Source: Acrocarpospora pleiomorpha (GTDB lineage: Bacteria; Actinomycetota; Actinomycetes; Streptosporangiales; Streptosporangiaceae). From it: a DNA stretch of 64,000 nucleotides. Positions within the stretch are counted from its first letter, which is position 1. Each line of letters starts with the position of its first letter. The stretch is from assembly GCF_009687885.1 (NCBI RefSeq), contig NZ_BLAF01000046.1, forward strand, positions 1 through 64,000, read 5' to 3'. Made by a program: the position numbers and the translations under genes. This document shows, piece after piece, positions 43,359 to 51,473 of the stretch. The notes below the pieces were generated by a model. It did no database searches. It had not been told where the DNA came from and was given only the letters and a program-made list of their open reading frames with translations.

Positions 43359-43441
43359 CATCGCACGTGATCTTAAACGAGTCGGTGCTGGTGTGAGCGT
43401 GTACGGCGAGGGGTGATGGCCGGGAATCGGGTGGTTCGGGT

Positions 43442-43488
43442 GGTGACGCTTCACTCGGTGGATTGATTAGCGTCACCGGGCGTTTTTT
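43442..43488 (+). terminator. Putative terminator of the tetrulose operon
   Basis: GGTGACGC (43442-43449) pairs perfectly with GCGTCACC (43470-43477), followed after GGGCG by six T residues (43483-43488). The 20-base loop is long, so it is a less than ideal intrinsic terminator, but its position 84 bp after the last operon gene and before the PHP gene fits. Part of it could alternatively be a control element for the PHP gene. Confidence 0.5.
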
Positions 43489-43535
43489 CAGGTGGCCCAT
43501 GGTCTGTTCCGTACCAGACGGATACGGAGGCGACG

Positions 43536-45218
43536 ATGGGCCACCATCACCACCATCATGACCAGCACGAGCACGAGCACGATCATGCGGGCGACCTGTC
43601 CGTGCCGGAGCGGGAACTGGAGCCGGGTGAGTTGAACCGGCGGTCGCTGATGCGGCGGGCGGGGTTGCTCGGTGCGGCGGCGGTGGCAGCGGGGGCGACG
43701 GCGAGTCCGGCCGCCGCGGCGACGCCTCACCATCCGGGGCGGGAGCCGCGGCACGGGTACCAGTGGCTGGCGGGCGATCACCACATTCACACGCAGTACA
43801 GCAGTGACGCGGTATACCGCGTGATCGACCACGTGCGGCACGCCAACGCGTACGGGCTGGACTGGATGGTCATCACCGACCATGGTGGCGCGGCGCATGC
43901 CAGGATCGGTGTGGAGAAGGTGAATCCGGACATCGTCCAGGCGCGTGAGGCGTACGAGGATGTGCTGGTTTTTCAGGGGCTGGAGTGGAACATTCCGGCG
44001 GCTGAGCATGCCACCGTTTTCGTGCACCCGGGCCGCAACGAGGTCGCGGTGCTGAAGGAGTTCGAGAACTCCTACGACGGGTCGGTCAAGAACGCCAACG
44101 ACAGCACGCCGGCCAACGAGGCGCTGGCTGTGGCGGGGATCGCGTTCCTGGGTGAGCAGGTGCGGCGGCGGCGTATTCCGGACGCGCTGTTCTTCGCCAA
44201 CCACCCGGCGCGGCGGGGCGTCGACTCGCCGCACGAGATCCGCGCCTGGCGGGACTCGGACCCGTCGATCGCGGTCGGTTTCGAGGGCGCGCCCGGCCAC
44301 CAGGCCGCAGGGATCAAGGCGCCGCTCGGGCCGGGCAGCGGGCGTGGCTTCTACAGCGGCAGCCCGAGCGCGGCCTCGTTCCCGGCGTATCCGGTCGAGA
44401 GCTACCGTACGTTCGGCGGTTTCGACTGGATGACCTCCACCGTCGGCGGGCTCTGGGACAGCTTGCTCGCTGAGGGCAAACCGTGGTGGATCAGCGCGAA
44501 CTCGGACTCGCACACGGTGTACGGGGACACCGCGACGCGCGGCCCGAACAGCGACTTCGAGGCCAACGGGCGCTACAACGACCCCGTCTACGGGCAGCCC
44601 ACGCAGGTCACGGCGGGTGACTTCTGGCCCGGCTTCTACAGCCGCACCAACGTCGGCGCCGAGGACTTCTCCTACGCCGCCGTCATGCGCGGCCTGCGCG
44701 CAGGCAGGGTCTGGGTCGACCACGGCCACCTCATCAAGGGCCTGAACGTACGCGCCCGCGTCGCGGGGAACCGGTCGGACTCGGGCATCACGCTCGGCGA
44801 CACGCTGGTGGTCCGCAAGGGCACGCCGGTCGAGCTGGTCATCGAGATCGATCTGGCTTCCGAGCCGAACTGGGCGCAGTTCGTGCCGGTGCTGGCCCAG
44901 GTGGACGTCATCCAGGGCGACGTCACCGGACCGGCCGCCAATCCCGACGTGTTCACCACGCCGAGCACGAAGGTCGCCAAGTCCTTCGAGGTCACGTCCG
45001 GGGCGAAGGGATCCGTCCGGTTCGTGTACGGGATCGGGCCGGTCGATCGGCCGATCTACCTGCGGGTGCGCGGCACGGACGGCAAACGTTCCGCGGTCGG
45101 CCTGCTCGGCGCGGGCGTGGACCCGGCCGGGCCCCAGATGGACGTGCTCGGCGACGCCGACCCGTGGCTTGACCTGTGGTTCTACAGCAACCCGCTCTGG
45201 GTGCGTCCGCGCGGATGA
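43536..45218 (+). CDS. Tat-exported PHP-domain protein with natural His-rich N-terminus
   Basis: A 560-aa metal-dependent phosphoesterase-like protein. It begins MGHHHHHHDQHEHEHDHAG, then a twin-arginine signal NRRSLMRRAGLLGAAAVAAG ending near residue 62. The PHP domain motifs are seen: DHHIHTQYSSDA near 80, MVITDHGG, FQGLEWNIP, FFANHPARRG and WISANSDSH near 325. The C-terminal part is beta-rich. PHP proteins use two or three metal ions, so the His/Asp/Glu-rich leader may bind metal before export, but it precedes the signal and would be removed by cleavage. The CDS overlaps the next gene by 4 bp. Substrate unknown. Confidence 0.85.
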   Translation: MGHHHHHHDQHEHEHDHAGDLSVPERELEPGELNRRSLMRRAGLLGAAAVAAGATASPAAAATPHHPGREPRHGYQWLAGDHHIHTQYSSDAVYRVIDHVRHANAYGLDWMVITDHGGAAHARIGVEKVNPDIVQAREAYEDVLVFQGLEWNIPAAEHATVFVHPGRNEVAVLKEFENSYDGSVKNANDSTPANEALAVAGIAFLGEQVRRRRIPDALFFANHPARRGVDSPHEIRAWRDSDPSIAVGFEGAPGHQAAGIKAPLGPGSGRGFYSGSPSAASFPAYPVESYRTFGGFDWMTSTVGGLWDSLLAEGKPWWISANSDSHTVYGDTATRGPNSDFEANGRYNDPVYGQPTQVTAGDFWPGFYSRTNVGAEDFSYAAVMRGLRAGRVWVDHGHLIKGLNVRARVAGNRSDSGITLGDTLVVRKGTPVELVIEIDLASEPNWAQFVPVLAQVDVIQGDVTGPAANPDVFTTPSTKVAKSFEVTSGAKGSVRFVYGIGPVDRPIYLRVRGTDGKRSAVGLLGAGVDPAGPQMDVLGDADPWLDLWFYSNPLWVRPRG

Positions 45219-45766
45219 CCATCCTGGGAATCGACGCGGGCACCCCCGACGTCGCGGCGGCCGAGCATCTGATCCACGACCTGGTGACGATGCTCGGCCC
45301 GCCGGCCCTGGCCTGCACGCACTTCGTGCGCACCGGCCGCCCCCACGTGGCGGTCACCCTCGTCGTGGACCCTGATGTCCGCCCCGAGCAGTTGGCGGAG
45401 TACGGCGTTGCGTGGGGCGACCGGCGCACCGGGCCGGAGGAGCTGGCGGCGGGGGCGTCGCAGGCGGTGGCCGAATTCGAGGCCGGAGGCGGGCGAGCGG
45501 TGGTTTTCGCCGGATCCGCTGGAATCAGTGGCGTGCTGACGGTAGCCGAGTTGGTCGAGCGATCAGCGATCGACCAGGTGTCAGTGCTGGCGTCGCCGTC
45601 CCCGGCCGGACCGGAGGTCGTGCTGGACACGCGCGGATATCTGCGGCCAGAACGGAAGGGCGGAGTCCTGACCCTCGCCACGACGCCAGGATTGTTGCCG
45701 GATGGCTCTGTAGGGCTGGTGCCGTTTGAAATTCTCGATGTGCGAGCGTGCTGCGGAGGGCACTAA
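45215..45766 (+). CDS. Uncharacterised protein ending in CCGGH
   Basis: A 183-aa protein coupled to the PHP gene (ATG at 45215 overlaps its stop). I do not recognise a family. It has an alpha/beta look: MTILGIDAGTPDVAAAEHLI, HVAVTLVVDPDVRPEQLAEY, RAVVFAGSAGISGVLTVAEL, PEVVLDTRGYLRPE, and ends FEILDVRACCGGH. The two Cys and the His at the very end could bind a metal, which would fit the His-rich partner, but this is only suggestive. No signal peptide is visible, so it is probably cytoplasmic. Confidence 0.6.
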   Translation: MTILGIDAGTPDVAAAEHLIHDLVTMLGPPALACTHFVRTGRPHVAVTLVVDPDVRPEQLAEYGVAWGDRRTGPEELAAGASQAVAEFEAGGGRAVVFAGSAGISGVLTVAELVERSAIDQVSVLASPSPAGPEVVLDTRGYLRPERKGGVLTLATTPGLLPDGSVGLVPFEILDVRACCGGH

Positions 45767-45847
45767 CTAAGACCGTGCCTTGTTGGTGATCTATCGTCGT
45801 GACGGCGTTCATGGGTCTTCACCGTCGCTACGAGCGCCGCGCCGACC

Positions 45848-46207
45848 TCATGGGACGCAGTGCTTCTTGGAAGAGGTCTCGTATCCCTCGACGTATCCAG
45901 AGCCGTAGCCTGCTCTGTACCCCACCCACCAAGCACCCTCCTTGTCCGCATAAGCCATGGCGTACGCCTTGTTCGTGTCGTACTGGCAACGTTGCCAAGC
46001 ATCCTGATCGGCGGCCGCCCTACCGTTGCGTGTCCCTTCCGCGTAGCCCTCTTGGTAAGGCGATGGTGGATCGGTGCTCGGAGCCGCCGTCATCGAGGTG
46101 ATGGCCTTGGACGGCGTAGAGTCGGTCGACGCCTCCGAACTGGCGATCGGCCACAGGGTGGCAGTGACGATTACGGCGCAGCCAATTGTCGCGCGAACGT
46201 CACGCAT
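45848..46207 (-). CDS. Small secreted protein with GYxxGY-type repeats
   Basis: A 119-aa protein with a signal peptide (MRDVRATIGCAVIVTATLWP to about residue 27) and a mature part rich in Tyr and Gly: YQEGYAEGTRNGRAAADQDA, then GYRAGYGSGYVEGYE. Two Cys (CQYD and KKHC) may form a disulfide. The ATG has AGGAGG seven bases upstream, an excellent site. It lies 36 bp downstream of another secreted-protein gene on the same strand, so they are probably co-transcribed. No family recognised. Confidence 0.7.
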   Translation of the reverse strand: MRDVRATIGCAVIVTATLWPIASSEASTDSTPSKAITSMTAAPSTDPPSPYQEGYAEGTRNGRAAADQDAWQRCQYDTNKAYAMAYADKEGAWWVGYRAGYGSGYVEGYETSSKKHCVP

Positions 46208-46243
46208 GTCGATTCCTCCTTTATCGAGAAGGTCCGGTATCGG

Positions 46244-46885
46244 TCAGATGTCATCCGCTGTCCGCTGCGAGAGACCGTACAGTTGGGCAACTGGATTCCA
46301 TAGGTCCACGAATCTCTGTTTCGCCTGGGTGGCACGTTCGGAGAAGGAGAGGCCGCTTTGGTAGGCGGAGTCCTCTGTCAGGCTCGCGGAGCAGCCGCCG
46401 GTTGATCGGTGTCGAGCCCACTCAACAAAGGCTTCGTCGGCATTGAGTGACATAGTCAACGCATCGTCCAAAGCAGATCGAAGGATGGCCCCTCCGGGAA
46501 GTGCGTCTACTTGAAGGGCCCGGACGGTGTCGAGTTGGTTGCGCCGAGATTCCGCGACCATGCTGAGAGTTGCCATCCCAGCCTGAGGCGCTCCACAGCT
46601 CCGTATCTGATCCAGCGCAGGGGCGAGTTCAGAACGCGTGCCGCTCATGCTGAGCAGTATGGCGTTGACCGCCATGGCCTGCTCGAAGCCCGGTGTCATG
46701 TGCTTCGCGGAGCGGTCAAGGGTAGAGGAGAACTCCGCCGCCGCACCCGAGGTACTCCCGATCACCGCGTGATCAAGTGAGGCCGCATCACATGGACCCA
46801 ATCCCAGCAGAACCGATGCCACCGTGGTGGTGAAAACGGCCGTCGCCCTCTTTGCATATCTTCGTTTGCTGGTTGCTTCAAACAT
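46244..46885 (-). CDS. Secreted protein, paralogue of the zinc-ribbon protein at 52.7 kb
   Basis: About 213 aa with a signal sequence (RRYAKRATAVFTTTVASVLL to about residue 30) and an exported helical domain. The C-terminal 140 residues align by eye with those of the membrane protein at 52659-53393: both have a Cys near AAL/RC, then RRNQLDTVRALQVDALPGGA against RRAQLTSARDLRVDFLPDGT, GCS, SERAT, and RFVDLWNPVAQLYGL against RFVAIWNPIASSFGL. The frame is open to 46963, but ATG at 46885 places the signal peptide at the N-terminus. The domain's function is unknown. Confidence 0.7.
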   Translation of the reverse strand: MFEATSKRRYAKRATAVFTTTVASVLLGLGPCDAASLDHAVIGSTSGAAAEFSSTLDRSAKHMTPGFEQAMAVNAILLSMSGTRSELAPALDQIRSCGAPQAGMATLSMVAESRRNQLDTVRALQVDALPGGAILRSALDDALTMSLNADEAFVEWARHRSTGGCSASLTEDSAYQSGLSFSERATQAKQRFVDLWNPVAQLYGLSQRTADDI

Positions 46886-47207
46886 GAATATCGCCAGCTC
46901 GTCTATACGAAGGACTAGCCCAATGCGACGGTGGGGACCCATTCGCTCGATATGTCGAGCCATGCCCCAATCTTGCTGACCCGCCCTAGGTTTCAGGGAT
47001 CGTGAGCCGGAATTTCGCTCCGTCTGGGCTGGGCCCTGTCCACGCTAATGCACGGTGCGGAAGTGCCTCAACCACCGCACTTTAAAGATTTGGGACGTCC
47101 AGTTTTGCCGTGATGCGAAAACGCCTAACACAGTGGGCAGGTCGCCGGGTTGCACACCGTTCTCTGGCGGCGTTCACGCGGATAGTTCTCGCCGCACCGG
47201 CGCCACG
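46886..47207. other. Gap without a gene
   Basis: No convincing gene is seen between the 5' end of the secreted-protein gene and the 3' end of the kinase-WD40 gene, both on the minus strand. It should contain the promoter of the secreted-protein pair and the end of the kinase transcript. A weak GTGCGG/CCGCAC hairpin lies near 47053-47080, without a T-run. Confidence 0.4.
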
Positions 47208-49520
47208 CTAACTGAGGTTCCAGAGTCTGATTGTTTCGTCTTTGCTGCCGGTGACGGCGATGGGTTTGCCGTTGAGTTCGGCGAAGGTGACGGTCCAGAT
47301 GCAGTCGGTGTGGCCGGTTAGTGGGGGGCCGAGGAGCTTTCGGGTGGAGATGTCCCAGGCGCGGGCGGTGTCGTCTTCGCTGCCGGTGAGAGCGATGAGG
47401 TTGTCGCCGGTTTTGGTGAGGGCTACCGACCAGATCCAGCCGGTGTGGCCGGTGAGGGGGGTGCCGAGTTGGGTTTGGGTGGTGAGGTCCCAGATTCTGG
47501 CGGTGTTGTCTTCGCCGCCGGTGAGGGCGATGGGCTTGCCGTCGAGGTCGGCTACGGCGACGGAGCGTACCCATCCTTGATGTCCGGTCATGGGGGCGCC
47601 GAGCTGTTTTCTGGTACGGAGATCCCAGAGGCGTACCGTGCTGTCGTCGCTGGTGGTCACCGCGATCGGGGTGTTGTTGAGCATGGTCAGGGCTACGGAC
47701 CAGATAGTGCTGGTGTGGCCGGTGAGGGGGGCGCCGATCTGTTCGCGGGTGCGGAGATCCCAGATTCGGGCGGTTTTGTCGACTCCGGCGGTGATGGCGA
47801 TGGGGGTGCCGTCGAGGTCGCCCAGGGCGACGGCTTTGATGCCGCCGGGGTTTCCGGCGATGGATGGGCCGGTGCGCTGGCGGGTGTTGAGATTCCAGAC
47901 CAGGGCGGTGCCGTCGTCGCTGCCGGTGAGCGCGATCGGTTCGTTGTCGAGGGTGCCGATGGCGACGGAGCGTACCCATTTGGTGTGCCCGGTGAGGGTG
48001 GGGGTGAGTTCTACCCCTTGGACCAGGTCGACGACGCGGGCGGTGTCGTCGTCGGAGCCGCTCACGGAGATGGGGCCGTCGAGCTGGCCGATCGCGATCG
48101 AGCGAACGTCGTCGGTGTGGACGCGGATGGGGTCACCGACGGGGGTGCCGAATGTGGAGGGTTCGAGGGTTGTGCTGGTGCGGGACTGGTTTGCGGGGGT
48201 GTTGTTCTTCGGCCACAGGGTGACGGCTGCCAGGACGGCGGCGACCACGAGAATGCTGCCCAAGACGAGCAGGATCGGCGTGCGCCGGGATTTACGAACC
48301 GGCTGGGTGTACGGAAGGCCATTCGCGGGCGGGGGGTGCCCGGACGAAGCATACGTAGACGCGAGATCTGTGGACGTAACGCGCGTAGAGGGGAGATCCG
48401 GGAAGGGCCGATCCATGGAGGACGGGTTGGCGGAAGACCGATCCGTGGGGGAAACGTGCGCGGAAGGTCGATCCGTGGGGGGAAGGTTCGCGGTCGAAAG
48501 AGATGAAATATCGGGCGGGGCGCTTCCGGGAGGTGCGGTGCCCGCGCCCGGCGCGACGCCCGGAAAAGCACCCTCGACCGGAGCGGCACTCGGGAAAGCA
48601 CCCGCGACCGGAGCGGCGCCCCGGGAAACACCCTCGACCGGAGCCGCGACCGGGAAAGCACCCGCGACCGGAGCGATGCTCGGGACAGGCGCGGCACCCG
48701 GGAAAGGCGCAGCGCTCGCGGGAGGGGCAGGGGTGTCGTCGCCAGTCAAAGTTCTGACGAGGTCGGCCGCCGTAGGCCGGTTCTCGGGGGATTTATCCAG
48801 ACATTTCGTAATTAATGGGCGCAGGCTGTCGGGGACGCCGGAGATGTCCGGGTTGCCGTACAGGAGGGCGTGTAAAACCACCGGCACCGAGTCGCCCTGG
48901 AAGGCCGGGCGGCCGGGCGCCGCGTACACCATCGTGGCGCCCCAGCTGAAGACGTCGGCGGCCGGACCCACCTCGCCGGACGCGACCTGCTCGGGCGCCA
49001 TGTAGCCGGGCGTCCCCATCGACCCCGTATGCGTGACCGTATGGTCAAGCGCCCGCGAGATACCGAAGTCAATGACCACCGGTCCCTCCGGACCCATGAT
49101 GACATTGCTCGGCTTGAAATCCCGATGCACGACCCCGGCCCGATGAATAGCGGCCAGCGCGGTCGCGGTAGCCACGGCAAGCCGCTCGAGCCCTCCGCCC
49201 GTGCGCGGCCCCTCCTGCCGTACGACATGATGCAACGACGCCCCGGGCACGAATTCGCTGACAATGAACGGCTGATTGTCATGGACGCCCACATCCAGAA
49301 CCCGGGCCGTGCAGAAAGGCGCCACCCGCCGCGCGAGTTCCACTTCCCGGAAGAATCGGCGGCGCGCACCATCGTCCTCAGAAAGCGTCGCATGCAATAT
49401 CTTGACCGCGACCTCGACCCCCGACGGCGCGATGGCCCGATGGACTTCGCCCTGCCCGCCGCTCCCGATCCGGCTGGTCAGCCGATAGTCACCCAGGTCA
49501 CGGGGTTCGGCACTGGGCAA
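47208..49520 (-). CDS. Membrane Ser/Thr protein kinase with C-terminal WD40 propeller
   Basis: A 770-aa fusion. The N-terminal Hanks kinase domain has SRIGSGGQGEVHRA (P-loop), VAVKIL (Lys), HRDFKPSNVIM near residue 131, VIDFGISRAL near 154 and MAPEQ. A low-complexity Ala/Pro/Ser linker follows (about 275-405), then one membrane helix TPILLVLGSILVVAAVLAAV at about 412-434 and seven WD40 repeats (units such as GHTGWIWSVAL and TARIWDL) to the end, probably outside the cell. The propeller may sense or bind a partner and control the kinase. TTG at 49520 is preferred over TTG at 49559: AGAGG lies six bases upstream and the product then begins with a PSAEPRDLGDYRL segment typical of this family. Confidence 0.88.
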   Translation of the reverse strand: MPSAEPRDLGDYRLTSRIGSGGQGEVHRAIAPSGVEVAVKILHATLSEDDGARRRFFREVELARRVAPFCTARVLDVGVHDNQPFIVSEFVPGASLHHVVRQEGPRTGGGLERLAVATATALAAIHRAGVVHRDFKPSNVIMGPEGPVVIDFGISRALDHTVTHTGSMGTPGYMAPEQVASGEVGPAADVFSWGATMVYAAPGRPAFQGDSVPVVLHALLYGNPDISGVPDSLRPLITKCLDKSPENRPTAADLVRTLTGDDTPAPPASAAPFPGAAPVPSIAPVAGAFPVAAPVEGVSRGAAPVAGAFPSAAPVEGAFPGVAPGAGTAPPGSAPPDISSLSTANLPPTDRPSAHVSPTDRSSANPSSMDRPFPDLPSTRVTSTDLASTYASSGHPPPANGLPYTQPVRKSRRTPILLVLGSILVVAAVLAAVTLWPKNNTPANQSRTSTTLEPSTFGTPVGDPIRVHTDDVRSIAIGQLDGPISVSGSDDDTARVVDLVQGVELTPTLTGHTKWVRSVAIGTLDNEPIALTGSDDGTALVWNLNTRQRTGPSIAGNPGGIKAVALGDLDGTPIAITAGVDKTARIWDLRTREQIGAPLTGHTSTIWSVALTMLNNTPIAVTTSDDSTVRLWDLRTRKQLGAPMTGHQGWVRSVAVADLDGKPIALTGGEDNTARIWDLTTQTQLGTPLTGHTGWIWSVALTKTGDNLIALTGSEDDTARAWDISTRKLLGPPLTGHTDCIWTVTFAELNGKPIAVTGSKDETIRLWNLS
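48541..48720. repeat. Six tandem 30-bp units inside the kinase linker
   Basis: A 30-bp unit (core gaccggagcg and gggaaagca) is repeated six times with drift, the last copy most diverged. The period is a multiple of three, so it encodes a 10-residue Ala/Pro/Gly unit (such as PVAGAFPSAA) in the kinase gene on the minus strand. A second, weaker array of similar period lies at about 48405-48500. These are likely length-variable. Confidence 0.8.
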
Positions 49521-49832
49521 GAGCCACCTCTTCAATAAACCGGTCGATCGGCCACCCAATAATACGCGCCGACCATCCCGCGACAGTCAGTCGCCGAATC
49601 CTCCATTACCCGTTAATTCACCTCCGATTGGCTCAGAATTGTTCGTCCGTACATCAATGGCATGGCCGGCCGCCCACGCATACACTGATCGCAAGAAGCA
49701 CGAAAGATCAGGCCTGGCCGCTGAGGAGCGGTGGAGCGGTTGGACGTGAGTTACCGGGCGTGAACCGGTGGCTGACGCCGTATCGTTGCGCCACTCCCGC
49801 GTCGCCGGGTCCTCGAACGTTGGAGGACAGCG
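49521..49832. other. Divergent intergenic region
   Basis: This gap separates the kinase gene (minus strand) from the metallophosphoesterase gene (plus strand), so it must carry both promoters. It is slightly less GC-rich near 49555-49660. I see no gene, no convincing -35/-10 pair and no repeat. GGAGGACAGCG just before 49833 is the ribosome-binding site of the downstream gene. Confidence 0.4.
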
Positions 49833-50720
49833 ATGAAGATCGCATTCTTTGGTGATGTCCATGGCTATGTGCTGCACGCGCTGGGCGCGGCGGTCCTGCT
49901 CCAGAACCGGCGGGGAATCACCCTCGACGCGTTGATCCAGGTCGGCGACCTGGGCGCGTTCCCCTCGCCAGAACGCTGGGACGAGCCCAGCCGCCGCTTC
50001 GGCGCGGACTCCCCGGCCCAGGGCGATTTCTTCCGCCTGCTCGACCCCTCACCCCACCTCGCCGACGGAGTACGGCTCGCGCTCGCGGAACTCCCGCCAT
50101 TCCTGTTCGTCAGCGGCAACCACGAAGACCACGAGTGGCTCGCCACCCTGCACCAAACATCCGGCGCCGACGTGACCCCCGTGGATCCGCTCGCCGCCTA
50201 CCACCATGTCGCCTGCGGCCAGGTCCTGGACCTCGCCGGTCAGCGGGTCGGCTTCCTCGGCATGGTCGACGTGCCCGGCAAAATGGACTTCGACCCCGAC
50301 GCGTACGCGCACTTCCTCACCGCCGAACCGGCCAGCGTGGACATCCTGATCACCCACGAGGGCCCGCACGGCATGTCGCGCAACGCCCACGGCCACATCC
50401 AAGGATCCACGAAACTGACCAAGCTAATCGAACATCTACAACCAAGCCTGCACGTCAGCGGCCACTACCACCACGAAAACGGCCACCGCCACTACGGCCG
50501 AACCATCTCGTACGCCCTCGCCCAACTCGTCCCACCCAAGATCACCCGATGGGACCCCAACCCGGTCAACCCCCGGCAACAAGTCGCCCCCGGCAGCATC
50601 GCCCTCCTCGACACCGACACCGGCGCGTTCGACTACATCCACGACCCCTGGCTGGCCGAGGTCAGCGGCGACGACCTCGACCTGACCAAGCTCATCCACA
50701 ACCCGGAAGATCACGGCTGA
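49833..50720 (+). CDS. Calcineurin-like metallophosphoesterase
   Basis: A 295-aa dinuclear-metal phosphoesterase. The family's five blocks are seen: FFGDVHGYV near residue 6, IQVGDLGAFP near 35, FVSGNHEDHEW near 92, ILITHEGPHG near 172 and SLHVSGHYHHENGH near 208. It has no signal peptide, so it is cytoplasmic. Possible substrates are phosphomonoesters or cyclic nucleotides. GGAGG lies seven bases before the ATG. It stands alone, divergent from the kinase gene. Confidence 0.92.
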   Translation: MKIAFFGDVHGYVLHALGAAVLLQNRRGITLDALIQVGDLGAFPSPERWDEPSRRFGADSPAQGDFFRLLDPSPHLADGVRLALAELPPFLFVSGNHEDHEWLATLHQTSGADVTPVDPLAAYHHVACGQVLDLAGQRVGFLGMVDVPGKMDFDPDAYAHFLTAEPASVDILITHEGPHGMSRNAHGHIQGSTKLTKLIEHLQPSLHVSGHYHHENGHRHYGRTISYALAQLVPPKITRWDPNPVNPRQQVAPGSIALLDTDTGAFDYIHDPWLAEVSGDDLDLTKLIHNPEDHG

Positions 50721-50879
50721 ACTCCTCAAGCCACACCCACCGGATGATGCGCACTCCCCCAAACTTCCCCAAACGCGTACCCAATTCGGGCGTGGGAGCG
50801 GTGCCCACCCGGTTCGATCCGACATACCTGGGCATGCGTGACCCTTAACTGCAAATAACGCGAATAGGGAAGAAGGGTC

Positions 50880-51437
50880 ATGAAGGACACCGACATGGAC
50901 GTCATTACGTTCCTCATGCGCCAGCACGACGAGATCCGGGAACTGTTCGAGGAAGTCGTCAACACCAAGGGTCCCGGCCAGCGGGACGTCTTCCATCATC
51001 TCGTCCGCCTGCTCGCCATCCACGAGACCGCCGAGGAGGAACTCGTCCACCCGTACGCCCGCAAGGCCTTCCCCGGCGGCGACAAGGTGGTGGACCAGCG
51101 GCTCCAGGAGGAGAACTCGGCGAAGGAACTGCTGAGCCGCCTCGACGACATGGGCACCGACCACCCCGACTTCCTCAAATACTTCGACGAGCTCCGCACC
51201 GACGTGCTCGCCCACGCCGAAGCCGAGGAGAAGTTCGAGTTCGCCAAGCTGCGCGAGAAGGCCAGCGGCCCGCAGCTGCGCGCGATGACCGCGGGCGTGA
51301 AGGCCGCCGAGGCCCTGGCCCCGACCCGCCCCCACCCGGGCGTCGAGTCCGCCACCAAGAACGTACTGCTTGGCCCGCCGACCGCGATCATGGACCGCAC
51401 CCGAGACGCCATCCGGGCCGCGATGGGCAAGTCCTGA
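50880..51437 (+). CDS. Hemerythrin HHE-domain protein
   Basis: A 185-aa helical protein with the hemerythrin-type iron site: DVITFLMRQHDEIRELFEEV (His, Glu), RLLAIHETAEEELVHPYARK (His, Glu, His) and DVLAHAEAEEKFEFAKLRE (His, Glu). The C-terminal 45 residues (PTRPHPGVESATKNVLLGPP) look extended. Such proteins bind O2 or protect against oxidants and nitric oxide. It lies 36 bp before a zinc alcohol dehydrogenase gene and is probably co-transcribed with it, a pairing that suggests stress or aldehyde detoxification. Confidence 0.92.
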   Translation: MKDTDMDVITFLMRQHDEIRELFEEVVNTKGPGQRDVFHHLVRLLAIHETAEEELVHPYARKAFPGGDKVVDQRLQEENSAKELLSRLDDMGTDHPDFLKYFDELRTDVLAHAEAEEKFEFAKLREKASGPQLRAMTAGVKAAEALAPTRPHPGVESATKNVLLGPPTAIMDRTRDAIRAAMGKS

Positions 51438-51473
51438 GCCGTCTGAGCTACCTGAGCTAACCGAGGAGGAGAC

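Noticed and set aside
43536..43560. Hexahistidine start read as vector contamination
   Set aside because: The reading frame continues through a natural His/Glu/Asp-rich leader and an actinobacterial Tat signal, and the flanks carry no vector sequence.
43488..44729. 413-codon minus-strand frame opposite the PHP gene
   Set aside because: The PHP motifs, Tat signal and start/stop coupling lie on the plus strand; the antisense frame is Val/Arg-rich with no motif.
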